From Acanthaster planci (lineage: Eukaryota > Echinodermata > Asteroidea > Valvatida > Acanthasteridae): DNA of 64,000 nt. The position numbers and the translations under genes were made by a program. Positions 34,501 through 43,239 of this stretch are shown one piece after another (positions within the stretch are counted from its first letter, which is position 1; every line of letters starts with the position of its first letter). The notes beneath the pieces are model-generated. The model ran no database searches. It was given only the letters and a program-made list of their open reading frames with translations, and was not told the origin of the DNA. The DNA lies in contig NW_019091464.1 in the NCBI RefSeq assembly GCF_001949145.1, positions 180,327 through 244,326 on the forward strand, read 5' to 3'.

Positions 34501-35749
34501 TGTCAAATAAAAAAAATAAAAAAAGCTTTCTTTTTCTGACACAACCAGAAACGTTTCTCAAATGTAATGACTGGTCATTGCTGAAATATTTGGTGTCAAA
34601 TAAAAAAAATTAAAAAAGCTTTCTTTTTCAGACACAACCAGAAACGTTTCTCAAATGTAATGACTGGTCATTGCTGAAATATTTGGTGTCAGGATACTGA
34701 ACGTTGAACGTTGGTCAAAAATTGCAACTTTCCAGACAATGACTAACAACTGTACTTACTGTCATCCCTCCACTTTTTCCATTCCTTTGGCTGTAACAAA
34801 TAAATGACAAATTGAAGAAATCTGAATGCGTGTGGACATTTTGTTGAGCAAAGTTTTGAGGTAGTTGTTGACCTTGACAGATTGATCTGCAGGACTATGT
34901 GATCATTGTGCTATTGGTCGATCGTTCGGCATCATCTGTGGATCGTTCTTCCATCAGCTGATCACCTTAATGGTACCACTCTCATTCACACCTCCAGAAG
35001 ATCAGTTTGAAAAAAGTGAAGTAAAGTTGGAGACTTGCTAGAGGAGAACAGTACTACGTGAACAGCCGACTGTGCAGACTGTCTAATCCGCCTTGAGAGG
35101 AAGCAACCCCTTGTCGGTTGCAGTGAACCATATTGGTCAGGGTTGCTCATTTTGTTGCGATTGTATATAAATACATGCATTTCATTATCATTTGTGAACC
35201 GGAGAAGCGCAATCCTATCAAGGGAGCCTGCGCCTCTCTTGGTCCTCAGGGCTCACAGCACAGTTACAACATTGGTATCAGATTATGTCTGATAGCATGG
35301 AGAGGTGATTAGCCTATTCTGATTAGCCTATTGAGCAATTTCATCATGTTCACGTTGACGTGCTTCATGAGCTTGAGATGCACATAAATATCATTTCTTA
35401 GTCTTGTAACTAAACAAACAATACAAGTTATTATCACCATGATCACTTATCAAACAAAAAAAGGAATGCAGTGGCCTCATAGGCTACATTTTCCACTTTA
35501 CAAGTATATCAGAAACCTCCCGAGAGAGTAAACCAAGACACGTGACACAGTGTCGTGACCAGTGACCTGCTAGCTGCTAACCGTGCCCCTAATTCCACCA
35601 TGCTCACTTGGCCCTAGGCTTAGACTAAAATTTGTATTCTTTGAGAATCCCTGATAACCAGCCACATGTTTTACCTTCGATGTTTCAGCCGGTCGTTTCA
35701 TGGGCCCTGTCTGTCGTTTCTTTGACTTCGGGGATAGTGTTTCAGCCAT
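25477..35749 (-). CDS. SPOUT1: SPOUT1 (C9orf114/CENP-32), complete 12-exon gene
   Basis: SPOUT-class (trefoil-knot) RNA methyltransferase family; the human protein is also reported at kinetochores and spindle poles. I joined 12 exons: 35749-35675, 34790-34760, 34092-33973, 33288-33200, 32858-32788, 32689-32600, 30852-30803, 30141-30011, 28650-28572, 27248-27047, 26604-26457 and 25551-25477. They give 1161 bases (386 aa), close to the human length of about 376 as I recall it. All introns are GT-AG and every phase agrees. Order of landmarks: basic N-terminus rich in Lys/Arg (residues 17-75), SVALPGSILENAQSPELRTY (84-103), an LLNPLDCPHH-type motif, GLYWGYSVRLASSLG, the GTSERG loop, and the C-terminal knot motif NTCPTQGSRTIRTEEAILIS (351-370), which is nearly diagnostic. 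The start is supported by an upstream in-frame TGA 9 bases before the ATG and a strong Kozak context. The last 20 residues diverge. Introns hold several repeats, annotated separately. Confidence 0.97.
25967..26244 (-). mobile_element. Truncated TTAA-type element (second copy of the 50.8-kb element)
   Basis: Read on the minus strand this starts TTAA-CCCCTTCTCGGCGGG and is close to 90% identical by eye to 50770-51055. It lacks the far terminus. Both copies keep the same ~75-codon open frame (ending CLFSTWGLL), although nothing in it resembles a known protein. It sits in the last SPOUT1 intron. Confidence 0.65.
26245..26302. mobile_element. Orphan terminus of a TTAA-flanked element
   Basis: The sequence before TTAA at 26299-26302 reads CCCGGCAGGAAGTGG. 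This is the same terminus seen at the right end of the 31828-32415 element. No matching left terminus was found nearby, so this is a fragment adjoining the truncated copy at 25967-26244. Confidence 0.4.
26457..26604 (-). CDS. SPOUT1: SPOUT1 exon 11
   Basis: Runs from RHLLIVFGGLKGLE to NTCPTQGSRTIRTE (50 codons with the split first codon), with a consensus donor GAG/GTAAGT. It contains most of the conserved C-terminal knot of the SPOUT fold. Confidence 0.96.
27047..27248 (-). CDS. SPOUT1: SPOUT1 exon 10
   Basis: Starts in phase 1 with DKKTLRGMVVSP and runs through GLYWGYSVRLASSLG, GGYDVTLGTSERG and VELPKF. It is the largest exon (202 bases). Acceptor ACACAG, donor CAG/GTATTG. Confidence 0.96.
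28572..28650 (-). CDS. SPOUT1: SPOUT1 exon 9
   Basis: Phase 0 to phase 1; encodes EVRVDRQLQPGLRVTVQMAD and DSDYINS. It corresponds to the KID-LEPGLRVTV segment of the human protein, part of the inserted beta domain. Confidence 0.95.
28702..28760. repeat. Short copy of a dispersed repeat
   Basis: The words CAGAAATCTGAGAACCAAATT and CATGACTTTCCCAGG recur at 44041-44095 in a Vav intron in closely similar form, marking a degenerate dispersed repeat. Confidence 0.4.
29343..29605. repeat. Degenerate dispersed repeat (SPOUT1 intron 8)
   Basis: Contains TTGATTTCCGTGATTTTT, CTCTGACAATAAGATCCCA, TAGGACAACTTTTTCCCC and TTTTTGGTGACCATGGAAATC. Diverged copies with the same order of words occur at about 45890-46240 and 53270-53400. 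No coding capacity or clear termini, so the class is unknown. Confidence 0.5.
30011..30141 (-). CDS. SPOUT1: SPOUT1 exon 8
   Basis: Starts by completing a Gly codon (AG) and encodes LLNPLDCPHHLRVDEACPYR through GKGSFVNVGLLK. It matches the LLNPLDSPHH...GSFVN segment of the family. Donor AAAG/GTAAAA. Confidence 0.96.
30803..30852 (-). CDS. SPOUT1: SPOUT1 exon 7 (50-base exon)
   Basis: Encodes QYLRKNFFPMHKDLKYA plus the first base of Gly. It matches human YLRKAFFPKHQDLQFAG in position and sequence, and both phases agree with the neighbouring exons. It is too short to be found by ORF length. Confidence 0.95.
30885..31040. repeat. Dispersed repeat, shared with 58757-58915
   Basis: The order of words CATGTGTCGGCCATCTTGAA, GAAGTAAA and CAAATTCATGCTAGTTTT followed by AATAATTTA is repeated in diverged form at 58757-58915 in a Vav intron. 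No termini or coding capacity recognised. Confidence 0.45.
31137..31755. repeat. Fold-back (long inverted repeat) in SPOUT1 intron 6
   Basis: The arms, about 31137-31260 and 31600-31755, are diverged reverse complements. Shared blocks are TGCCCGCTGCA, GCTGGCACCTGGAT, ATTGGTCAAG and TGTGTGCAC. The spacer is about 340 bases. This is the structure of a fold-back transposon or MITE remnant. Confidence 0.5.
31828..32415. mobile_element. TTAA-flanked element, piggyBac-like, 588 bp
   Basis: The element begins CCACTTCATGCCGGGA and ends with the complement of CCACTTCCTGCCGGGA, 15 of 16 bases matching. It is bounded by TTAA at 31824-31827 and 32416-32419. TTAA duplication with C-rich termini is the hallmark of piggyBac-type transposition. 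No transposase is encoded. It lies in SPOUT1 intron 6. Confidence 0.65.
32600..32689 (-). CDS. SPOUT1: SPOUT1 exon 6
   Basis: Encodes TTDGNFDGVGKKGNPNVQLA and RILQFLECP. It matches the FTGVGKKG...VQLARILQYLECPQ block. Donor ACA/GTACGT; phase 2 at both ends. Confidence 0.96.
32788..32858 (-). CDS. SPOUT1: SPOUT1 exon 5
   Basis: Encodes IARAMVVFCIDEVIIFDESG plus MPS, matching the IARACAIFCVDEIVVFDEEG block of the N-terminal SPOUT half. Acceptor GTGTGCAG, donor GGA/GTAAGT. Confidence 0.95.
33200..33288 (-). CDS. SPOUT1: SPOUT1 exon 4
   Basis: Encodes RTWTVSVALPGSILENAQSP followed by ELRTYLAGQ, the most conserved N-terminal block of the family and the first strand-helix unit of the knot fold. 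Donor CAG/GTAAGT. Confidence 0.97.
33440..33960 (-). repeat. Degenerate tandem array, SINE-like, unit ~110-118 bp
   Basis: The word TTGCATTCG(A/G)ACC recurs at 33459, 33569 and 33687, with further decayed units to about 33960. On the minus strand each unit carries GGTTCGAATGC, which resembles a tRNA B box, followed by a block like GTGTTCCCGAGCAAGACC. That block is similar to the conserved core of tRNA-derived SINEs. It sits in SPOUT1 intron 3. Confidence 0.45.
33973..34092 (-). CDS. SPOUT1: SPOUT1 exon 3
   Basis: Encodes the charged segment NKDKKKKYKDAKLRRQFERQ and EAKTTAREAGEAREAHVKSK. The family has a Lys/Arg/Glu-rich, probably coiled or disordered stretch here. Phase 1 at both ends. Confidence 0.92.
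34431..34690. repeat. 93-bp tandem triplication in SPOUT1 intron 2
   Basis: Unit starts are at 34431, 34524 and 34617, exactly 93 bases apart. The first two units appear identical, and the third is cut short at about base 74 with one substitution in the shared part. Near-identity points to very recent duplication, or to an assembly artefact. Confidence 0.9.
34760..34790 (-). CDS. SPOUT1: SPOUT1 exon 2 (31-base microexon)
   Basis: Encodes PKEWKKWRDD plus one base, equivalent to human IEWRKWK. Acceptor TTGTTACAG, donor ACA/GTAAGT; it joins exons 1 and 3 in frame. Confidence 0.88.
35675..35749 (-). CDS. SPOUT1: SPOUT1 exon 1 (start codon)
   Basis: ATG in context GAAAATGG, 25 codons starting MAETLSPKSKKRQTGPMKRP, donor AAG/GTAAAA. 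An in-frame TGA 9 bases upstream fixes the start. The basic clusters suggest nuclear or RNA association. Confidence 0.9.
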
Positions 35750-38700
35750 TTTCGTTCATGCAGCAGCGAAAAAATAAACTTGTACGGGACATCCCAGGTG
35801 TACGTGTGTGTGTGTGCTCTTGGCTACAGAGGGCGTCCTATTAAAACGCAGTCTGTCAGAATTTAGATCCAGACTCGCACCAGTCATCGTCCCCTAGGCC
35901 AGTGAACTTTAATACACTGTACAGTTTGTCGTCGGTTAATGATATTACAATGCTGCTGTTTCTAAGAATAGAGCAAGCATTGACAGAATTCAAAACACAG
36001 CATTAGGAGAGTGAACATTGGAGGGCTTAAATCATCTTTCATATGATCAAGACGTTGATTAACAAGCATTTTCACGAATCTGTGTGACAAAAATATTAAC
36101 TTATGAAGTCAAATACAATTTATGTCCAGAAAACTGAAACAAACAAATGACACTTGACGGGCGGAAACATATGGCGACACTCAGAAAACATTGGTATTCA
36201 CATTGCTTTTCTTTTTATTGTAAATCAGTCTTTTACTGAGAAACAAAAATCCTTCAAACTGTTATTTTTTTTGTCACAGAAAGAAACAAAAATCTTGATC
36301 AAAAATTCCACATCACACAAAACTCAATGGATGCAACCTTTGCTACTGTGCATATCCCCTGTAACAAAATTATGTTCTTTTTCTCTGAGTAAATTCTGGA
36401 AGTCCATTCAATTCATATTCACAGCTGACACGGCCAACTTTGCAACGCTTCACGTCATGATCACCATGACATCTCCATCCCTTATCAATTTGCTTTTTAT
36501 GTACACGTACATGTAAGTTCATAATGCACAGAGAAAAGGGCAGTGAAACAGCGATGAAGTTTTCAAATTCCGGTGGGATACAGGACTGTTTTTGTTACCG
36601 AAGATACATGATTCCCAACGGACAAAGGAAAGTGAACAGATAAAAAAAATGCGTACACACTGCAGAAACTTACATTTACAAAAATGCAAATATGATTTTA
36701 AAAACATCTGGGAGAAAAACCACAGGCCATGTCTAAATTTGCTGCGGCTTGGAATTAGGCACATGGGAAAAGAGGCTACAGCCATAGACTAATGCAAGAT
36801 TTCAAGCCACAGCAATATAGCTCAGTAAATTCCCTACATGAGCACCGGTCGCAAACAGCTTAAGTAAATGACATTCCGGCTGGTAACCCTACAAATCTTG
36901 GCAAACCAACTCTGAGCACTGAGAGATTTGGTAAGTCCAGAAAATGTTTGCTTGGCAAGGAGCAAAGCACAGGATACCAGCCACTGGATCGAGATACAAG
37001 CAATGTGCATCTGTTTTTACTGGTTGTTGGCTGGTGTTTGCTTAGCAGACGAGCCTGCTGAGCAATGATCTGCCAACCAAGTCTGTGAATTTGAGGCGAG
37101 CTTCCCAGTTCATGCAGGCTTTTGAAATTACCTTCAAGAAAAAAAAATTAAGGAAAGTTCTCTTGCCAAAAAAAAAAAAGTTATATAATGTCAGCAAAGC
37201 AAAAATATGAAAACCCACAATTAACTGAGAAAGGGTAGGTCAGGTGGGAAACCAGAAAATGGTTTCATCATTGCAGACCCGGGTTTGTCCCAATTTTGCC
37301 TCAATTAGCATCTTGATTTGGCTTTGGAAACTTCTGTCCCACGCTGAATCTGCCAATATGCAACCCCATCTTTATTGTGAATGGTATTGCAATAATGCAA
37401 CCAATTCTGTAGCTATAGTTCAAATGTTTTTCCAATGGGAAAGTACCCATTTGCTTTTAACAAAAAAAAAAAAAAGAGGACAAAATCAGTCTCCCCGGTT
37501 AAAACACCATTGACTACATCATTCATTCTATAAAGGCCGAGTCTTAAATGCTGTTAAATACTGTCAACTAACCCCTCCTCTTTTTCGCTTTTTCTTTTTT
37601 ACAAAACGTGACCCTTCATTTCATGTACACAGGCCACCTTCCTGCTTTTGACATTAATACACCTTCCCAACGGGAACTGTACAAACACAATGCTTCTCTA
37701 GAATGTTTCACATTAACCATCATTATCATATTCTGACTTATCTATGTAACTACATGTATACATCCCTCTCTGACACAATTTACATATGAAAGAATTTCCA
37801 GAACAAAATTAACAGATACCAAAATAATGATAAAAAATAAAGTACAAAATGAAATGAAAGCATAATGATAAATACTTGGAAGTAAACGCTGAGCGGGTTT
37901 TTCAGATGCAGGCCATTTTGGTCATGTTTCCAGAGCCTGCACAGAAAACACCACTGCAAGCAGGCCTCGCCATGAGGCACCAAACTACTACTCTCATAAT
38001 TAACCTTCGCTTTCCCGTTCATGGACTTGCATGCAAAACATGACCAAATGGCGGCAGACACAGTCAACATCCACAGGGTTTTCTCCACACGCTTCAGCAA
38101 CATGAGAGCACTTATTCAAAAGTAAACGGTTGTTATGTACTCGTATAACAGTTACATCTGTATACATGCATCGTATTATTTTGGCCGAGGATGTATCTCC
38201 CCATTACACAGTTTCCCAATGTTTATAAACAGTCCTCACTGAATAACAGTGGTGAACAACTAAACCCTTACATTAAACATATTACACATGCTCCTCGTTT
38301 TCTTTGGCCAGGGACAGCTTCTAACGCATTGGCCTTTAAAGACGCATTCATTTGGACAATGACAGGAAGTGATGTATGACCTGACATAATGGCCATCTTT
38401 GTAATCTAGAATTTGGCCTTTTAAACCATCTATTCCAGTTTCTGTTCGGCATCTACAACTTTAGACAAAAATGTCTGCCTCAGTTGGCCCAATGGTTACA
38501 CAGGAGTCTCACATAAAAGTGGCAGTAAAGTTCTCTGTCAAAACCAACTGGATTGATATTTTGACCAATTAATTTACACCTTTTTGGTGTTGATATTTCA
38601 ATTCTTAATACAATAAACAGAGCTTTGATCACTGAAATAACGTTTTCCAAATAATGCCTGAAAGGGGTAAACTGTTACGGGGTGTGAAAACTCTCAAATT

Positions 38701-40490
38701 AATTGCTAATCATCAAGACATGATTGTTTGCTGGTGCATAAAATAATCCTTGGTTTTTAGTGTGGTCTAAGGTTTTTTTCACACAACAACTTTGAGAAGT
38801 AACAAAATGAAGCTATATTCGAAGTCAGGTTTCAGAGTTACGGCTACATCAGTTGCCAGGTGCCAGTGCATCTGTGACCAGCAATGACATAGCCCTAGCT
38901 CCCAACAAAGCTTTTGGAGGGTCAAACAGCAAGTAGGCCAACCCTTCACCACTCAGTGGCTAGGATTCGTGACCGCGCTGAAAAAGAGTTGGACAAAGAT
39001 GAAGTCCGCTGACTGAATTCACCCTTAGACTCTAATCTTCGTCATTGTTTCAACCCAAACAGTCATCAATTTCCTATATCGGAATTATTTATTTCCCACC
39101 TACCCACATCCAAGGAGGTCAAGGTTAACGAGACAGCACTGAATTCAGTTTTAATTGACCGCAAAGATAAAAGTTGAATGAAAAAATCCCTCTTCTATCT
39201 GATCATCTTCTGGAGGTATGTTTTAATGCAGGTGTAATGATAGCTCTGAGTTGTAATAAATACAAGCAAGAAGTGAAACCTTATGAAAAGACGAAAAAAA
39301 AGTAAAGTTCTTAAATTCAAATTGTTTTACACACTTGGAGCATTAATACTATAATACAGTCAACTGCTTCATTACGTCTGAAGCATAGTTCAATTACAAC
39401 TGCATTCCCATTTACCGATATCCTGCGTATTTGTTTTCTATTTTATACAGCTTAAATAGTTACCTTTGTCATCAAAAATAGGCTATAAATCGCTTCAAAA
39501 ATTTTACCGGTGCACAATTTACAGATGTACAGTTCCTCTTTTTATCACAATTTTAATTGGTATGATTTATTAAGTAGATAAATAAGTATATGACTCGTTG
39601 CTCTTTCCTTTTGAATGGGCAATTGTGGCTCAGAACATGCAGGCTTGTCAGCAGGGAATGGATCTTATCAACTGGCATACATATCTTGAAACGTAAGAAG
39701 TCTGGCCAATTCCAAACTGGGATTAAAAGCTGGTTCATACCAGGCATGAGACCAAACATGAACATCAACTTGCAACATCAGGTCAAATACGTTTGTACTT
39801 GTACTCGGAATTGGCAAAGGTAAGCACATTTCAACTCAAGCAAATTTCACTGCAGGTGCTTTGAGCCGTCAAGTTCTGTTCAACATATTTAGTAAGTTCT
39901 GCAGGTATATTTAGTGTTTAATTTTATTCATAAGGTGACCAGATCCCTCAAAATGAGTCCTAAGGCCTCTTTTTGGTTCCTAACTTACGGTTCGTATTAG
40001 AGTGCACAGGGCACTCTGTTTGATGTATCACTCAATTTGGCATCCCGATAACAGTTGAGACAAGAGGGTGAAAGTTGATACTTTCCATTGGTTTTTGTTC
40101 TGCAAGATTCTTGAAAGACCAACTAAAACGTAGCTGTGATGGCTTTCAATTTATTTTGTTGGGCTAGTTGACAAATTTGGTTGATGCACATGTTTGTCTT
40201 CCGTTTGAAAATTGTGGGTTTTTGGCTGAGTTTGGCTCGCCGTAAAATACTCTTGGCTTTATGCGGTTAATAATACACGTAGACAGCACTACATGCTTCC
40301 ACGTGGTTCACCCTTCATGATATAGCCATTTTGTGTTCTTATCGGTCTGAGCCTCACATTGTCTCAACAAGAGTAAATGAAGGCTTTGTCAAATGCAGGC
40401 TCTCAACACGTATTCTGCTAGAAAGCCCGGCAAAAGTCTCAGCCTTTCTTGGTCTTGATATGTATCATTTGCAGTCGTGCAAACGTTGCC
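35750..40490. other. SPOUT1 upstream and intergenic DNA
   Basis: No recognisable gene. The first few hundred bases above 35749 should contain the SPOUT1 promoter. No TATA box stands out there, and a short GT run (about 35803-35815) is present. The remainder is AT-rich. A fragment near 39940-40010 (AAAATGAGTCCTAAG) recurs at about 46619, indicating an old dispersed repeat. Confidence 0.45.
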
Positions 40491-40496
40491 CATTTA

Positions 40497-40739
40497 GGTA
40501 ATTCCAGAAATCAGGGGTCTGAAAGTGTGACATTTTCCTGTCCCTGTTACATCTGACCTTTGTTATTTGCCATGGAAATATCAGCGGAATTGTTTTGAAA
40601 CTATTACAATTTGTTTGGCAGATATTTGCATTGATTCATCACTCTTGGAGATTAGAAAACGTGTTCTGAACTTACAAAATCATGTTAGATGTAACAGGGA
40701 CACAAAAAAATGGACCCCTAATTAATTTCTGGAATTACC
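40497..40739. mobile_element. Inverted-repeat element, 243 bp, ~65-bp arms
   Basis: It starts GGTAATTCCAGAAAT and ends with the exact complement ATTTCTGGAATTACC. The complementarity continues through AGGGGTC and GTCCCTGTTACATCT blocks for about 65 bases. CATTTA flanks both sides (40491-40496 and 40740-40745), a likely target-site duplication. Non-coding, so a MITE. Confidence 0.7.
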
Positions 40740-40745
40740 CATTTA

Positions 40746-43197
40746 CAAAAAACCTCCCCAGGTCACACCAGAAGCAGCACCATCAATTTTTTTTTTTTGG
40801 CCTTCTTTCCTCCTCATCGTTGGGATTTGTTGCAAAGTTCTGCAGTGTTTGAATAACTTGATATCCCTGTATAATACACGGTCTTGTAATATACAATACA
40901 CACAGTTTTTGAGTAGACAGCCGTTTCCAAGGCATGAGATTGCAACCTATCAAATTCATAAGGATAAGCCAAGAGAGGAGGACATCACTAAAGCAATAAA
41001 AATTGAGAAAAAAAAAAACAAGACACCAAAATTAAGCACTGTCTCTTGTAAAACAACAAAAGCTACTTTCAGCCTTTATAACCTCCAAAACTAAGATAGC
41101 AGTGCAATGCTTCATTCCCCACGACCCAGGTTTGATCAGTGACCGTTTGCCAACTACTGGTCAATTTTGCCTGGTACCCGGGATATATTTTACGCATGGG
41201 CTACCTGTCAAAACTAACTGCTGAGTGGCAATTGGTCGTTGATCAAACATGGCCACTGTGGAGGAGGAAACCACAGCAGGATCAAACCTTCCCGGAGGAA
41301 AGTAAAATGGCTAAAATCGTACATTTTAAATCCGTTAAAGGAAAATTCTTGTATGTTATGTTGAAATAAATGACCACACTCAAAGTGGGGCATGAACCAG
41401 TTCCCCAATATTAGCAACACAAGGCCTCAACCAATGGACTGGGTACCGACTCGGCAATACTGACAGACAAGCAGACTTGCATGTTACATGTAAGTTATTA
41501 AAATAACCCTACAATGCATTTGAAACCTTTGCTCTGTAAATCGTGACGTTTAATCATGAAGCCTATTGGTGAGCAAGGGAGAACTGCAAAGGCAAAAATA
41601 TCCCCTCTGGTGCCACGCAGTCTGTGAAGTACTCAGTATAATGAGTATTTCCGAAAAACAAAAATTAACATAAATTGCATAGTAATTTCAACATTAAACA
41701 GACAGCCATAACTTAGTAAACCACTGCGCATTTTTGAGGGTTTTTTTTCGTTCACACTGGTGCAACTCCCATCCGCTGAAAACCTGACTCATTGAAAAAA
41801 GATCCTTCCCATTGGTTTGAAATTATCTGACATAAGACCCTCAATTCTGCGATTGTTACCTAAAATAAACCACGTTAAATGTAATTAATGTATTCCTATA
41901 TGAAGCCAACCATGCATCTATGTACACTTTTTGAGGCGTCTGTTTCAGTTGAAGTGCATGCTTGATAAACCTTGAGCTTTGACACAGGCTTCCTGTGGTT
42001 GGTCAAAAAGTACATGTATGCTTATAATTAAGGAAACGAATGCCTAAAAAAAAAGTTTAGTTTATCACACAAACATTCTTGAAATTTAAAACAATAGCAA
42101 ATTCGTTTATAAATGCACGAAGTCCGTTCCGTAAAGAGGAAATAGAAATTCCTCCTGTTTCCTATGACCAAATTAAATACATGTAATTGTCTTCACACAC
42201 TGTTGATAACCTGTCAGCAGCTACTTATCGTGATGCCAGAATATTAAGATTCTGAAAAGCCCCTTGTATCAGACATTTGGGCCAACCACTTGACCTGGCA
42301 CGTTGGATCTTTGTCGCTTGACAAAACGTGCGTCATGACAATTGTTTTAAGGGATATGGGAAGCCAAAGAGGGAAGGGTGTGTTACCTTGACCACTTTTT
42401 GCTGCAGAACATGTTTTTGGAAGTGAGGAAAACTTGTCGTGTGATCTCTGTCAACAGAGAGCCTCTCTTTTCTCTGAAGTATACTTCAGAAGAGGCCCGT
42501 CCTGTTTCTGATGGAAGTCAAGGCACGAGGTGATTTCCACGGGAGTTTGCACTGATGAGCTCATGTGGTAAGTTTGGAACAAACAGGACGGAAAGCCAGA
42601 AACTGGCTTTGAGAGCTTGCATTTGCGGGGAAGGGGGGCCAACAGTGGAGGAAACGGAGAGGTAGTCTGAAAGTGAAAGTATGACTCTCAAAGTTTCAGG
42701 ATGAATTTTTCACACATTTGCATTGTGACACGTAGAAGAAATTGTTACATGAGCAACAATCTGGTCATAGTAACTCAGAAGCTGTACTGCGTATCTCGTA
42801 GAAGCCTCAGCCACGGTGTCGAGAAGGCTCTGCCACAGAGATGAGATGGCTCTACCGCACAGCCGACAAAGATGAGAAAGCTTTCCAGCAGGGTTTGGAG
42901 AGCTCTGCCACAGGGTTAACACGGCAGTGCCAACACAGCGGAGACATACCCACTGCACTCTTGTACATGCTTTCACTTGAGACTTGACCTTTCTCCTGCC
43001 GCTGTCCAGATGTCTCATCCACTAAGTAGATAAGAGAAGGCTGGTGGTGTATTCACACGTAAGCACTGACCTCGATGAGCAAGGTTCCGGGACAGGTTTT
43101 CAGAGGAAATATCAAGAGCTGGGTGCCGTTTATCAAAAGAGATTTTTTTTTTAGTTCCTGGAAAGCTGGTGGTCTGTTAAGTAGAAAGACAGCTCCT
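40746..43197 (-). other. 3' flank and probable 3' UTR of Vav
   Basis: No other gene recognised. On the minus strand this follows the Vav stop codon directly, so part is 3' untranslated sequence. I could not choose a poly(A) site: no canonical minus-strand AATAAA is evident in the first 1.5 kb. Confidence 0.4.
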
Positions 43198-43239
43198 TCA
43201 CTCTTCTTCTTCAACATATTGCAAAGGGAAGTATCCAAT
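43198..43239 (-). CDS. VAV: Vav terminal exon (14 codons with stop)
   Basis: Encodes IGYFPLQYVEEEE and TGA. It supplies the last beta strands (GYFPxxYV) of the C-terminal SH3 domain, so the domain is split by an intron. Acceptor TCCTTTCAG. Confidence 0.93.
   Translation of the reverse strand: MGYFPLQYVEEEE

Noticed and set aside
35270-35360. Possible C/D box snoRNA on the minus strand in SPOUT1 intron 1
   Set aside because: A TGATGA word and a CTGA word are about 75 bases apart, but the flanks do not form the required terminal stem and no D' or C' boxes stand out.
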